Shown: positions 34,245 through 42,822 of the stretch, piece after piece
How the letters are laid out: each line of letters opens with the position of its first letter
How positions within the stretch are numbered: position 1 is the stretch's first letter
Assembly (NCBI RefSeq): GCF_030538495.1
Contig: NZ_JAUNTW010000012.1
Span: 1 to 64,000 of the forward strand
Direction of reading: 5' to 3'
Length of the DNA stretch: 64,000 nt
Source: Paracoccus sp. (in: a-proteobacteria)
Lineage (GTDB): Bacteria; Pseudomonadota; Alphaproteobacteria; Rhodobacterales; Rhodobacteraceae
Made by a program: the position numbers and the translations under genes
Notes under the pieces: model-generated
The model's database searches: none
Seen by the model: the letters and a program-made list of their open reading frames with translations, nothing else
What the model was told of the DNA's origin: nothing

Positions 34245-35284
34245 CAGAGAATGGCGCTGTCCAGAACCGCGCGGATCGCCGACCTGTCCACATCGTGATG
34301 TTCGCCAATGACGACCAGACGGCTGGCGCGCGGCCCGGTCCATGGCTGGTCATATTGATGCCGCACGCGCGCGCCTACGGCCTGCACCAGCAGGCGCATG
34401 GGTTTGCCGGTGACGGCGACGTGGCCTTTCACCCGCAGGATGTGCTGTTCAACCGCCAGCCGTTCAATCGCCGCGACCAAAGCCGCCGGATCGCGGATTT
34501 CCGGCAGGTCCATGACCACGGTGTCAAAGTCATCATGTTCGTGATCATCGGCCCCGTCATGATGGCTGGGACGCGCGGCCAGATCGTCTTCGGCGGCGGC
34601 GTTCAGGCCCAGAATGACCTGCGGGTCAATCGCGCCTTCGGTCACGGTCAGGATCGGCAGCTTGCGCGGCGCGTGGGCGTCAATTTCCGCGCGCGCCGCC
34701 GCCACACCGTCATCGCCCGCCAGATCGCATTTCGTCAGCAAAACGACATCGGCGCAGGCAATCTGATCTTCGAACACCTCGGCCAGTGGGGTGTCGTGGT
34801 CCAGACTGTCATCTGCGCGGCGCTGCGCGTCCACGGCGTCCACATCGCTGGCAAAGCGTCCCGCCGCCACGGCTTCGGCATCGGCAAGGGCGATCACCCC
34901 GTCCACGGTGATGCGCGACCGAATCGCGGGCCAGTCAAAGGCCTTCAGCAGCGGTTTCGGCAGCGCCAGCCCCGATGTTTCGATCAGGATATGATCGGGC
35001 CGCTGCGGCATCGCCATCAGCGTCTCCAGCGTCGGGATAAAGTCATCGGCCACGGTGCAGCAGATGCAGCCATTGGCCAGTTCGACAATGTTTTCGGCGG
35101 GGCAATTCTCATCCGCGCAGGATTTCAGAATGTCGCCATCCACCCCCACGGTGCCAAATTCATTCACCAACACCGCCAGCCGTCGCCCGCCGGGGTTCTG
35201 CATCAAATGCCGGATCAGCGTGGTTTTCCCCGCGCCCAGAAAGCCGGTGATGACGGTAACGGGGATTTTGGTCAGGTCGGTCAT
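34244..35284 (-). CDS. cobW: cobalamin biosynthesis GTPase CobW
   Basis: A 346-residue G3E-family GTPase, a proposed cobalt chaperone for the chelatase. The P-loop GFLGAGKT is at 14-21, the metal-site CICC at 73-76, and the G4 motif reads LLTKCDL. A His/Asp-rich stretch (SHHDGADDHEHDD) in the middle fits metal binding. It lies between the GIY-YIG gene (4-base overlap) and cobN (1-base overlap). Confidence 0.95.
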   Translation of the reverse strand: MTDLTKIPVTVITGFLGAGKTTLIRHLMQNPGGRRLAVLVNEFGTVGVDGDILKSCADENCPAENIVELANGCICCTVADDFIPTLETLMAMPQRPDHILIETSGLALPKPLLKAFDWPAIRSRITVDGVIALADAEAVAAGRFASDVDAVDAQRRADDSLDHDTPLAEVFEDQIACADVVLLTKCDLAGDDGVAAARAEIDAHAPRKLPILTVTEGAIDPQVILGLNAAAEDDLAARPSHHDGADDHEHDDFDTVVMDLPEIRDPAALVAAIERLAVEQHILRVKGHVAVTGKPMRLLVQAVGARVRHQYDQPWTGPRASRLVVIGEHHDVDRSAIRAVLDSAIL

Positions 35285-36183
35285 AGCGTGTCCTTTGGGT
35301 CAGGAAGGGTTCGGGATTGCCAATCGGCATAGGTTTGCTGCGTGCCGGTCATGCGCCATTCGGTGCGTCCGTTGCGGTTGCTGGCCAGAATCACCGCAGC
35401 GGCGGCGGATGGGCTGTTGAACGCGGTATCCGTGGCAAAGGTCAAAAACGCGTCCGGTCCATCGGTGATGGTGCCGTCATCCATCAGCGTTTGGCGCAGC
35501 CCGGCATAGCTGTTTTGGACATAGCCCGGATCGCGCAGCACCTGCGACCCGGCCAGCACGATAAATTCGCCCCCGCGTTCGGTGGCCTGCGCGTTCAGGC
35601 CGGATTTATGGGCGATGACAAAGCGCGGCTCAGCAACGGGGGCTGTCGCCGCATTCTGCGCCGCCGCCGGGGCGGGTTTCAGCAAATCCAGCCCCACCAC
35701 CGGCAACATGCTGGCCAGAGTGGTGATAAAGCGTTCCATATTCGCGCGCTCGGCCTCGGGCAGGTAACGGCGTTCGGGTTTGGGCTGCTGGCCATTGGTC
35801 AGATGGACGCGCCCCGCCATATGGGCGCGTTCGATCAGCCGCGCTTCCAGATAGCGGATATGCCCTTTGTTCAGGGTATTGTCGCTGGTGGTGATAGCGG
35901 CGGCGATTTCCCACCAGTCGCCTTGCTCATTCGCGCTGGGTTTGATCCGGTCGCGGATATTGTCCGCCTCTCCGATATAGGTGCGGTTGCGGCTGGGATG
36001 GTCGGGGTCGGGACCGGACAGGATATAAACCCCCGGCCGGTCCAGATCGTCGCGTTGCAGCAAGCTGTCAAACGTCGTCTGACGCGCGACCGTGATTTGC
36101 CCGGTCCAGCCGAATTGCGACGCGATCAACAGCCCGTCAGGAGTGCCTTCGGGCATATAAAGCTGGATGGTATAGCCCTTCAT
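35281..36183 (-). CDS. GIY-YIG nuclease domain protein with DUF4357-like C-terminus
   Basis: A 300-residue protein with a GIY-YIG-type nuclease core, GVYIL (51-55) and TYIGEA (68-73), then DNIRDRI and an Arg/Glu-bearing helix (YLEARLIERA). The C-terminal part (about 235-290, ending in the TYADWQ region) resembles the DUF4357 domain often attached to such nucleases. The physiological role of this family is unknown. It is locked into a cobalamin operon by 4-base overlap with cobW downstream and direct abutment with the DUF1636 gene upstream. No target sequence or partner methylase is evident. Confidence 0.85.
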   Translation of the reverse strand: MKGYTIQLYMPEGTPDGLLIASQFGWTGQITVARQTTFDSLLQRDDLDRPGVYILSGPDPDHPSRNRTYIGEADNIRDRIKPSANEQGDWWEIAAAITTSDNTLNKGHIRYLEARLIERAHMAGRVHLTNGQQPKPERRYLPEAERANMERFITTLASMLPVVGLDLLKPAPAAAQNAATAPVAEPRFVIAHKSGLNAQATERGGEFIVLAGSQVLRDPGYVQNSYAGLRQTLMDDGTITDGPDAFLTFATDTAFNSPSAAAAVILASNRNGRTEWRMTGTQQTYADWQSRTLPDPKDTL

Positions 36184-36549
36184 TCAGCCCTCCTGCTTCG
36201 GCATCTGAGGCGGAATCCGCGCGATGCAGTTTTTGCGGAAATGGTCGGGGCGGTCGCGCCATGGGACCAGCCCGTCCGTCGTCGCGGCATAGGCGACGGT
36301 GCCGGCGATCACGGCGTCGATATGCTGGTCGGGGTCCAGATTGCCGTAAATATAGGTCCAGCGATCCGGCCCGCCTTGCAGAACGATCGTGCAACCGCGC
36401 GTGCAGTTGGACAGACATTCGACCGGGCGCAGGGTGACCTCGGGCGGCAGAGCGCCCGCCAGACGTTCGGCCAGAACCGCGCCCGCGCGGGGGGCGTCGG
36501 GATCGGGTGCGCCCAGACGGCATGTGGTGCAGATCAGAATTTCGGTCAT
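36184..36549 (-). CDS. DUF1636 family small metal-binding protein
   Basis: A 121-residue protein with cysteines placed as in thioredoxin-like 2Fe-2S ferredoxins: CTTC at 7-10 and VECLSNCTRGC in the middle. DUF1636 proteins often sit beside cobW/cobN or cobalt chelatase genes, and a role in electron transfer or metal handling is inferred from that. The start MTEILICTTC at 36549 is preferred to a longer frame. It is the second gene of the riboswitch-controlled operon. Confidence 0.88.
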   Translation of the reverse strand: MTEILICTTCRLGAPDPDAPRAGAVLAERLAGALPPEVTLRPVECLSNCTRGCTIVLQGGPDRWTYIYGNLDPDQHIDAVIAGTVAYAATTDGLVPWRDRPDHFRKNCIARIPPQMPKQEG

Positions 36550-36591
36550 CAGACCCCCTTGGCGCAGATGGCGCACGGATAACAGACGGGA

Positions 36592-37080
36592 TTATCGCTG
36601 ACGATAGGCGGCATGGCAGGCCAGACACATATAACGGACATCCTGCAACGCGGCTTCCGTATCGCCGCCGTCACGCACCGCCTGCGCAAAGACCCGCGTC
36701 TGCGCGGCAAAACCGGCGGTGTATTCGGCAAACCGCGCCGGGTCGTCCCAGATGGCGGGCAGGGCGCCCTTGGCCCCATCCGGCGCGGGCGAGGGGATAG
36801 CGAACAGCGCATCCATCTGCGCGGCCAGTGCCGCCATGGCGTCGGCATGGGTGGGCAGCATCGCATCACCCCCCGCACCGGCAAAGACGGTCGCGGATGA
36901 CGCGCGGAAATGGCCCGACAGCGCCGCCATGCTGCGCTGCCGCAGTTCGGTGATGCCAGCGGCGGGCGTGGCAAAGGGTTCCACGATGGGGTGTTTTTCC
37001 CCATGCGGGCCAAAGGGGCCAGTCAGCGGTTCAGCCTGCGCAGGGCCAGCCAGCAGCGCCAGCACGATCAGTCGTTTCAT
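36592..37080 (-). CDS. class II (c'/c556-type) cytochrome c
   Basis: A 162-residue periplasmic protein with a short signal peptide (residues 1-16, cleaved after AQA). The body is helical, and the single haem motif CLACH lies at the extreme C-terminus, as in four-helix cytochromes c' and c556. It is the first gene after the second cobalamin riboswitch, 130 bases downstream of the aptamer. The electron-transfer partner is unknown. An unusual operon mate for cobW and cobN. Confidence 0.88.
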   Translation of the reverse strand: MKRLIVLALLAGPAQAEPLTGPFGPHGEKHPIVEPFATPAAGITELRQRSMAALSGHFRASSATVFAGAGGDAMLPTHADAMAALAAQMDALFAIPSPAPDGAKGALPAIWDDPARFAEYTAGFAAQTRVFAQAVRDGGDTEAALQDVRYMCLACHAAYRQR

Positions 37081-37210
37081 GTCTCACCTGTGCCACATGG
37101 CCCTCCGCCATGCGTTTGGGGGTGCGTGCGGGGGCCGCCATCCCTGTGGCGTCACCAGCCCAACCAGACACCCCGCCGGTTTCGTTGCCCCAAAGGGGCG
37201 GCTATGACGC

Positions 37211-37360
37211 GGCAGGTCTCCCGGCTTGCGGATATGGGGCTGGCCCCGCGGGCGCCCGGCCTTCCCGGTCGGAACCAGTGGCGGTGGGCGACCTTTCCGG
37301 TCACGGTCGCGGGGGCGGCTGCGTTTGGGGCGGTTGCCCTGTCGCATTCCCTTTTCACCT
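37211..37360 (-). promoter_or_regulatory. cobalamin riboswitch upstream of the cyt c-DUF1636-GIY-YIG-cobW-cobN operon
   Basis: On the minus strand the blocks run AGGTGAAAAGGGAA, then GCCGCCCCCGCGACCGTGA (B12 box), GCCACTGG, CGGGAAGGC and AAGCCGGGAGACCTGCC. This is a textbook cobalamin aptamer. It should lower expression of the downstream five-gene operon when cobalamin is plentiful. Confidence 0.94.
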
Positions 37361-37386
37361 GTCATAAACAGGAACCAGCGTTCCAA

Positions 37387-37416
37387 TACCAAACCCGCCC
37401 CACCCTCCAAAGTCAA
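37387..37416 (-). promoter_or_regulatory. candidate promoter for the second riboswitch transcript
   Basis: TTGACT (37411-37416) and TTGGTA (37387-37392) on the minus strand are 18 bases apart. The -35 box overlaps the ribosome-binding region of cobO on the plus strand. The -10 match is weak. Confidence 0.35.
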
Positions 37417-37426
37417 GAGGAACCCC

Positions 37427-38068
37427 ATGACCGATGCCGCACAAAGCCCCGATGATCTGGCCCCTGATGACCTTGCGCGCCATGCCGCCAAAATGGCCAA
37501 GAAAAAAGCCGCGCGCGACCGGATGATGGAAACCAAAACCGGCGAAAAGGGGCTGATCATCGTTCATACCGGCCCCGGCAAGGGCAAATCCAGCAGCGGG
37601 TTCGGCATGATTATGCGCTGCATCGCCCATGATATGCCCTGCGCAGTCGTGCAGTTCATCAAGGGCGCATGGGACACCGGCGAACGCCGCCTGTTGACCG
37701 GCCATTTCGCGGATAAAGTGCAGTTTCATGTGATGGGCGAAGGGTTTACATGGGAAACACAGGATAAATCGCGCGATGTTGCGGCGGCTCAGGCCGGGTG
37801 GGCCAAGGCGCAGGACATGATCCGCGACCCGGCTATCCGCATGGTGTTGCTGGACGAAATCAACATCGCGTTTCGCTACGGCTATATCGACGTGGAACAG
37901 GTGCTGACGTTTCTGGCCAATGAAAAACCGCCAATGACGCATGTGGTGCTGACCGGACGCGGCGCGCCGGATGCGCTGATCGAGGCGGCCGATCTGGTCA
38001 CGGAAATGTCGCTGGTGAAACACCCGTTCCGCGACGGCATCAAAGCGCAGGCAGGGGTCGAATTCTAA
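37427..38068 (+). CDS. cobO: cob(I)yrinic acid a,c-diamide adenosyltransferase
   Basis: A 213-residue ATP:corrinoid adenosyltransferase of the CobA/CobO/BtuR type. The P-loop [10 protein letters not shown] is at 49-58, and VVQFIKGAW and [13 protein letters not shown] are the family signatures. It attaches the adenosyl ligand to cobalt after reduction. The start at 37427 follows AGAGGA; a longer frame upstream runs into the riboswitch region and is rejected. Its 3' end overlaps aroQ by 4 bases (convergent). Confidence 0.95.
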   Translation: MTDAAQSPDDLAPDDLARHAAKMAKKKAARDRMMETKTGEKGLIIVHTGPGKGKSSSGFGMIMRCIAHDMPCAVVQFIKGAWDTGERRLLTGHFADKVQFHVMGEGFTWETQDKSRDVAAAQAGWAKAQDMIRDPAIRMVLLDEINIAFRYGYIDVEQVLTFLANEKPPMTHVVLTGRGAPDALIEAADLVTEMSLVKHPFRDGIKAQAGVEF

Positions 38069-38490
38069 CCCGCCAGAGACACGACGCGGCGGATGGCGGC
38101 GGCGTAGCCTTCGACCCCAAAGCCCGCGATGACCCCATCCGCGCGCAGCGACACAAAGGAATGGTGCCGGAACGATTCGCGTTTGTGGACTTGGCTGATG
38201 TGGACCTCGATCACCGGGCCGTCGAATGCGTTCAGCGCGTCCAGCACCGCCACCGATGTATGGGTCAGCGCGGCGGGGTTGATGACGATGCCCGCCGCCT
38301 CAGTGCGCGCCTGATGGATCCAGTCGATCAACTGGCCTTCCCAATTCGTTTGCAAAAACCGGATGTTATGCGGGGTCGCCACATCCGCACACAGGCGTTC
38401 GACATCGGCCAGCGTCGCCGCGCCATAGATTTCGGGCTGGCGCTGCCCCAGCAGGTTCAGGTTCGGGCCGTTCAGAACATAGATCAGCAT
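38065..38490 (-). CDS. aroQ: 3-dehydroquinate dehydratase, type II
   Basis: A small dodecamer-forming enzyme of 141 residues in the shikimate pathway. It begins [20 protein letters not shown], with the catalytic Tyr22 in [13 protein letters not shown] and [17 protein letters not shown] supply the conserved Asn and His. The start at 38490 is set by this N-terminus; the frame further upstream is the end of the asparaginase gene, which it overlaps by 7 bases. Confidence 0.95.
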   Translation of the reverse strand: MLIYVLNGPNLNLLGQRQPEIYGAATLADVERLCADVATPHNIRFLQTNWEGQLIDWIHQARTEAAGIVINPAALTHTSVAVLDALNAFDGPVIEVHISQVHKRESFRHHSFVSLRADGVIAGFGVEGYAAAIRRVVSLAG

Positions 38491-39941
38491 GGCGGTTCCG
38501 TGATGATGGGCAAGGGGGCGGCGCAGTGGGTCGGGTCGATCAGATGTAACCCGGTTGTGGTCAGGAACGGAACCCCGCCGGGCATCGCCTGACTGCGCCA
38601 CAGGATGCGGCCATCTGGCGCGGTCAGGGTCAGGCGGCTGGCCTGCATCTGCAACCGCCCCGGCGCGCCTGCCTGCCAGACCGGCGCGCGGCTGATGAAC
38701 AGCGCGGGGCCGGTGTCCGGGTCGTTGATCAGCCGCGCATCGCCATCAGCGGCCTGCATCGCCTGACCGGGCAGCAAGGCGCCGGTCAGGCGATCCGAGG
38801 CCACCATTTCGCCGTGCAGGTTGCGCCGGATCAGTGCGTGAATCGTGGCGCGGTCCCAGCCGTGATGCGGGGCTGTGGCGTGCAGGATCATCGCCTTGGT
38901 CGCCGCTGCAACGGGGGTCATATCGCCGCCGCTGATCGCGCCGGTATCGGCCACCCACGCCCCGGCGGCGTAATGAAACGCGCCGACCACGCCGCCAATC
39001 ACGCGGCTGGTCACCACCACGCTGATCCCCGCCGCATCGGCATCGCGCAGCGCGTCCGACAGATCGCCGGAACCATGGGGCAGGTTGCCTTCGCCAAAGC
39101 CCTGCATCACGATGACGCGCGCGCCGCTGGCCGTCGCGTCCCGCACCGCAACCGCCAGCATCGCCCCCGGCAAAGCGGGGATTTGCGCCACCGGCACGGC
39201 GTCGATGCGGGCGGTGATCGCCTCCAATTGCGCCCGGACCGGCGCAAGGTTCTGATCCAGCGACACATCCGGCGCGACCGGACCGGGCAGAGCATCCGCG
39301 CCATGCCAGGCTCCGATCCCGACCCCCGCCAGATCGGGCAGATGCGGGCTGTCAAAGCCGGCGAATGTGGTTGTCGAGACCTTAAGCACCCGATTGCCGC
39401 GCATCAGGCGGGTGTTGAAAAACACGGCCACCTCGGGGATGCGCAGGCGCGCGCAGGCAATCGCGCCGGACAGATTGGCAAACGCATCCGACCCGGCGTT
39501 CAGGACCAGCCCGCCGGGGCCATCCCGAAACAGCGGCAGTTGCGACCCGGTCAGGATCACGGGTTTCGACAGCACCGCCCGCCCGAACCCGTTCGCATCC
39601 GTGATGTTCAGCAATAACGGCAGCGCCGCGCCGGTGAAATCCAGCGTATCGGTGCCGTGCAGAATCACAAACCCGTCAAAATCAGAATAGAGATCAACCA
39701 CATGCGTCGCCATCCGGCACCAATCGCCGGGGCGCAGATCGGTGCTGTCCAGCGTGCCGGTATCGCTGCCCGGAAACCGCAAACCGTCATCGAAATGCAG
39801 CGCCACACCCGGATGCGCCGCCTGCAACGCATCGCCCAACAGCCCGCGCGCCGCGTCCGCAAACCGGCCCGGAGCCATCGGCGCAAGCGGCTGACCCACG
39901 CTGCCAATCGTGCCGCCGGTATAGAGAATCGCGATCTTCAT
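38484..39941 (-). CDS. asparaginase-family protein with a long C-terminal extension
   Basis: A 485-residue protein. Residues 1 to about 340 match the L-asparaginase family, with TGGTIGS near the start (catalytic Thr) and the second active-site loop [10 protein letters not shown]. Family members usually stop near 330 residues; here about 140 more follow, with no domain I recognise. A type I (cytoplasmic) enzyme is likely because no signal peptide is present. It is sandwiched by overlaps with the amidase (ATGA) and aroQ. Confidence 0.85.
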   Translation of the reverse strand: MKIAILYTGGTIGSVGQPLAPMAPGRFADAARGLLGDALQAAHPGVALHFDDGLRFPGSDTGTLDSTDLRPGDWCRMATHVVDLYSDFDGFVILHGTDTLDFTGAALPLLLNITDANGFGRAVLSKPVILTGSQLPLFRDGPGGLVLNAGSDAFANLSGAIACARLRIPEVAVFFNTRLMRGNRVLKVSTTTFAGFDSPHLPDLAGVGIGAWHGADALPGPVAPDVSLDQNLAPVRAQLEAITARIDAVPVAQIPALPGAMLAVAVRDATASGARVIVMQGFGEGNLPHGSGDLSDALRDADAAGISVVVTSRVIGGVVGAFHYAAGAWVADTGAISGGDMTPVAAATKAMILHATAPHHGWDRATIHALIRRNLHGEMVASDRLTGALLPGQAMQAADGDARLINDPDTGPALFISRAPVWQAGAPGRLQMQASRLTLTAPDGRILWRSQAMPGGVPFLTTTGLHLIDPTHCAAPLPIITEPPC

Positions 39942-41272
39942 GCAACGCCCAGTGCCGTTTCCGCCCCCGCCGCAATGCGCAGCAGGTGGTGGTCATGGCC
40001 CGCATACCCCATGATCGAAATACCACAGGCCGCGTGACCTGTGGGCAGCGTAATCGCGGGCAGGCCCAGCAGATTGGCGATGCGGGTGTTGCGCAGCGCC
40101 AGCAGATTGGCGCGACCGAACGCCTCGGCGTCGTTTAACAGCGTGTCGGCGCGGGGCGGCAGGATCGCGGCGGTCGGGATCAGCACCGCGTCAAAGCCGG
40201 CAATCGCCTGTTTCACCCATTTGCGGCGGATGCGCGTCAGGCTTTCCCACGCGGCGACGTAATCGGCGGCGCTGATGTCGGCACCGCCCCGGAACCGCGT
40301 CAGGATCGGGGGCCACATCAGTTCGGGCGCATCCTCGATCTGGGCGCGCCAGATGCCGTATGCTTCGGGCGCGAACAGGTGCGGCGACAGGGCCATGGCG
40401 CGGTCCAGCCAATCGGTGCTGGCGTGATGGATCTGCGCGCCCGCACGGGCCAGCCGGTCGATGGCGTCCGTGAAGGACGTCGCCGGGCCGGGTTCGATGT
40501 CGTCAAAGGCCAGCCCGTCCAGCACCATCAGCCGCAGCCCGGCCACCGTCGCATCGGTCAGATCCGGCGCGGGCTGATCGGCCATCAGGGCGAATAATTC
40601 GGCGCAATCTTCGACCGTGCGGGCAATGGGGCCGGGCGTGTCAAACCGGCGGGCCAGCGGCACGATGCCCTTTTCCGGCAGAGCGTTGTGGCTGGGTTTG
40701 AACCCCACAAGGTTGTTCCACGCCGCGGGCAGGCGGATGGACCCGCCCGTATCGGTGCCAATCGCCGCCGCCGCCAGACCCAAGGCCACGGACACCGCCG
40801 CCCCGGATGACGACCCCCCCGGCACCAGATCGGGGTCAAGCGCATTGGGCGGCGTCGCCGTCACCGGGTTCAGCCCCAGCCCGGAAAAGGCCAGTTCGGT
40901 CATATGGGTTTTGCCCAGACAGACCAGCCCCCGGCGCGCGGCGCGGGCCATAACATTGGCGTCTTTGCGGGGAACGCGGCCCTCTAACAGCTTGGAACCG
41001 GCCTCGGTCACGATGCCGCCGCTGTCGATATTGTCTTTCCAGCTGATCGCCACGCCGTCCAGCAGACTGTGCCGCCGCTCCATCCGGGCGCGGTCATGGG
41101 CGGCGCAGCTTTCGGACCGGGCGCGTTCGGGCGTCAGGCGCGCGTAAATCCGCGCGATGTCAGGATGGGCGCGGGCGGCGGCCAGATAGCCTTCGGTCTG
41201 GTCGATAGGGTCCAAAAGCCCCGCCAGAATGGCGCGGCCCTGTTGCGTGGCCGAGGCGCGCAGCCAATCCAT
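39938..41272 (-). CDS. amidase signature family protein
   Basis: A 444-residue amidase-signature enzyme. The Ser-cisSer-Lys triad is complete: Lys79 in SWKDN, the Ser cluster GGSSSG (152-157), and the nucleophile Ser178 in GTDTGGSIR. It resembles GatA and small-molecule amidases, but no gatB or gatC is nearby, so it is more likely catabolic. It overlaps the asparaginase gene by 4 bases, suggesting a joint role in releasing ammonia from amides (inference). Confidence 0.88.
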   Translation of the reverse strand: MDWLRASATQQGRAILAGLLDPIDQTEGYLAAARAHPDIARIYARLTPERARSESCAAHDRARMERRHSLLDGVAISWKDNIDSGGIVTEAGSKLLEGRVPRKDANVMARAARRGLVCLGKTHMTELAFSGLGLNPVTATPPNALDPDLVPGGSSSGAAVSVALGLAAAAIGTDTGGSIRLPAAWNNLVGFKPSHNALPEKGIVPLARRFDTPGPIARTVEDCAELFALMADQPAPDLTDATVAGLRLMVLDGLAFDDIEPGPATSFTDAIDRLARAGAQIHHASTDWLDRAMALSPHLFAPEAYGIWRAQIEDAPELMWPPILTRFRGGADISAADYVAAWESLTRIRRKWVKQAIAGFDAVLIPTAAILPPRADTLLNDAEAFGRANLLALRNTRIANLLGLPAITLPTGHAACGISIMGYAGHDHHLLRIAAGAETALGVA

Positions 41273-41439
41273 CAGAAATCCACCGCGATGCCGTTCTTTT
41301 CATAATCCCCGAATCGGACGGGTTCGGGACCGTTACGGCCGCCATATTCCTTGGGCAAGGGTTGGGCGGCGGCAGCGGCTTTGCGGCGTTCTTCGGCCTC
41401 GGCCAGGGCGCGTTGTGCGGCGGGCGGCAGATCGGTCAT
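41272..41439 (-). CDS. DUF1674 / SDHAF4-like protein
   Basis: A 55-residue protein with an Ala/Glu/Arg helix followed by the conserved ending PEPVRFGDYEKNGIAVDF. This is the DUF1674 family, related to succinate dehydrogenase assembly factor 4, which chaperones flavinylated SdhA in mitochondria. The bacterial role is inferred. The start at 41439 is preferred over an upstream one at 41454. It shares one base with the amidase gene. Confidence 0.88.
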   Translation of the reverse strand: MTDLPPAAQRALAEAEERRKAAAAAQPLPKEYGGRNGPEPVRFGDYEKNGIAVDF

Positions 41440-41509
41440 GGAAACATCCCCCATTTGGGCCTAGTGTCGGCCATCAGTTTTGACGATGATTTAGGCAAAG
41501 GAAAGCGAT

Positions 41510-42763
41510 TTGGCAAAGCCGGGTGGCGATATGGCGCGCAAAGGCGCATTGCGGTTGGTTCAGGGCGTGCGTGACGGGCGGTCGCTGGCCGAACAGGCGG
41601 GCGCGTTGCGGCATCTGCCGGTGGCCGATCAGGCGCGGGCGCAGCGGCTGGCGGTTGCGGTGTTGCGCAATGCGGGGCGCGCCGATGCGGTGCTGGCGCA
41701 GTTCATGGACCGCCGCCCGAAACCCGAAATCGCCGATATTCTGCGTCTGGGCGTGGTCGAGATGCTGGACGACGCGCAGGCCGCGCATGGCGTGGTCAGC
41801 ACCTGCGTTGATCTGACGCGCGCCACCGGCAAGCGTGGTCAGGCGGCGGCGGGCATGGTGAATGCGGTGCTGCGCAAGGTGGCGGGGTTTCAGGGCTGGG
41901 CCGATCTGAGCCCGCAGGCGCTGCCCGACTGGTTGCGGGGGCCGCTGGTCGATGCGTGGGGCGCGGACGCCGTGCGTGGGTTTGAAACCGCCCATCAGGC
42001 CGGTGCGCCGCTGGATCTGACGGTGAAGCCGGGGGCCGCGGCCCCGGATGGTGACGCGCTGCCCATGGGGTCGGTGCGCATCCACGGGCCGGTGCAGGTG
42101 TCGGCCCTGCCGGGATATGACGCAGGCGATTGGTGGGTTCAGGACGCCGCAGCCGCGCTGCCGGTGCGTCTGCTGGACCCGCAGCCGGGGGAACGGATCG
42201 CCGATCTGTGCGCCGCGCCGGGTGGGAAAACCCTGCAATTGGCGGCCGCCGGTGCCGATGTCACCGCGATTGATATTAACGACGCGCGCCTGCGCCGGGT
42301 GCGTGAAAACCTGACGCGGTGCGGTTTGACCGCGCAACTGGTGGTGGCGGATGCGTTGGATTGGCGGCCCGATCAGCCGCTGGATGCGGTGCTGCTGGAC
42401 GCGCCCTGTTCGGCGACCGGCACGATCCGGCGGCACCCGGATTTGCCGCTGATCCGCGACGGCCACGGCATCAGCGACCTGATCGACCTGCAAGCGCGGA
42501 TGATCGACCACGCGCTGACCTTGCTGCGGCCCGGCGGGCGGCTGGTTTACGCCACCTGTTCCCTGATCCCGGACGAAGGCGAGGTTCAGATCGACGACGC
42601 CCTGACCCGCCATCCCGGCCTGTCGGTGATCCGCCCCGACGGGCTGGGCGTCGATCCGGCATGGATCACCGACGAAGGCGGCATCCGCCTGCGTCCCGAT
42701 TACTGGCCCGACCGGGGCGGGATGGACGGTTTTTACATGGCGTGCCTGCAAAAGCCCGGCTGA
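41510..42763 (+). CDS. rsmB: 16S rRNA m5C methyltransferase, RsmB family
   Basis: A 417-residue enzyme. The N-terminal NusB-like domain (about 5-130) is followed by a SAM-dependent m5C methyltransferase with LCAAPGGKT, the catalytic Cys350 in ATCSLIP and the second conserved Cys300 in DAPCSATG. The best start is the TTG at 41510, because AAAGGAAAG (about 41497-41505) precedes it; the ATG at 41531 lacks a good site. It is divergent from the DUF1674 gene and followed by purH after about 60 bases. Confidence 0.92.
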   Translation: MAKPGGDMARKGALRLVQGVRDGRSLAEQAGALRHLPVADQARAQRLAVAVLRNAGRADAVLAQFMDRRPKPEIADILRLGVVEMLDDAQAAHGVVSTCVDLTRATGKRGQAAAGMVNAVLRKVAGFQGWADLSPQALPDWLRGPLVDAWGADAVRGFETAHQAGAPLDLTVKPGAAAPDGDALPMGSVRIHGPVQVSALPGYDAGDWWVQDAAAALPVRLLDPQPGERIADLCAAPGGKTLQLAAAGADVTAIDINDARLRRVRENLTRCGLTAQLVVADALDWRPDQPLDAVLLDAPCSATGTIRRHPDLPLIRDGHGISDLIDLQARMIDHALTLLRPGGRLVYATCSLIPDEGEVQIDDALTRHPGLSVIRPDGLGVDPAWITDEGGIRLRPDYWPDRGGMDGFYMACLQKPG

Positions 42764-42822
42764 AGCTGGACCTTTGGCCGGCATGGGGGTAACTGACCGC
42801 AAACAGCATCAAAAGGCCCGCC

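Larger units (their letters stand above)
37081..37426. other. intergenic region with the second cobalamin riboswitch
   Basis: A stretch of 346 bases between the divergent cytochrome c and cobO genes. It holds a cobalamin aptamer on the minus strand (37211-37360), about 130 bases of leader below it with a small hairpin (CCCCAAAGGGG region near 37190), and overlapping promoter regions beside cobO. No small gene is evident. Confidence 0.8.
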
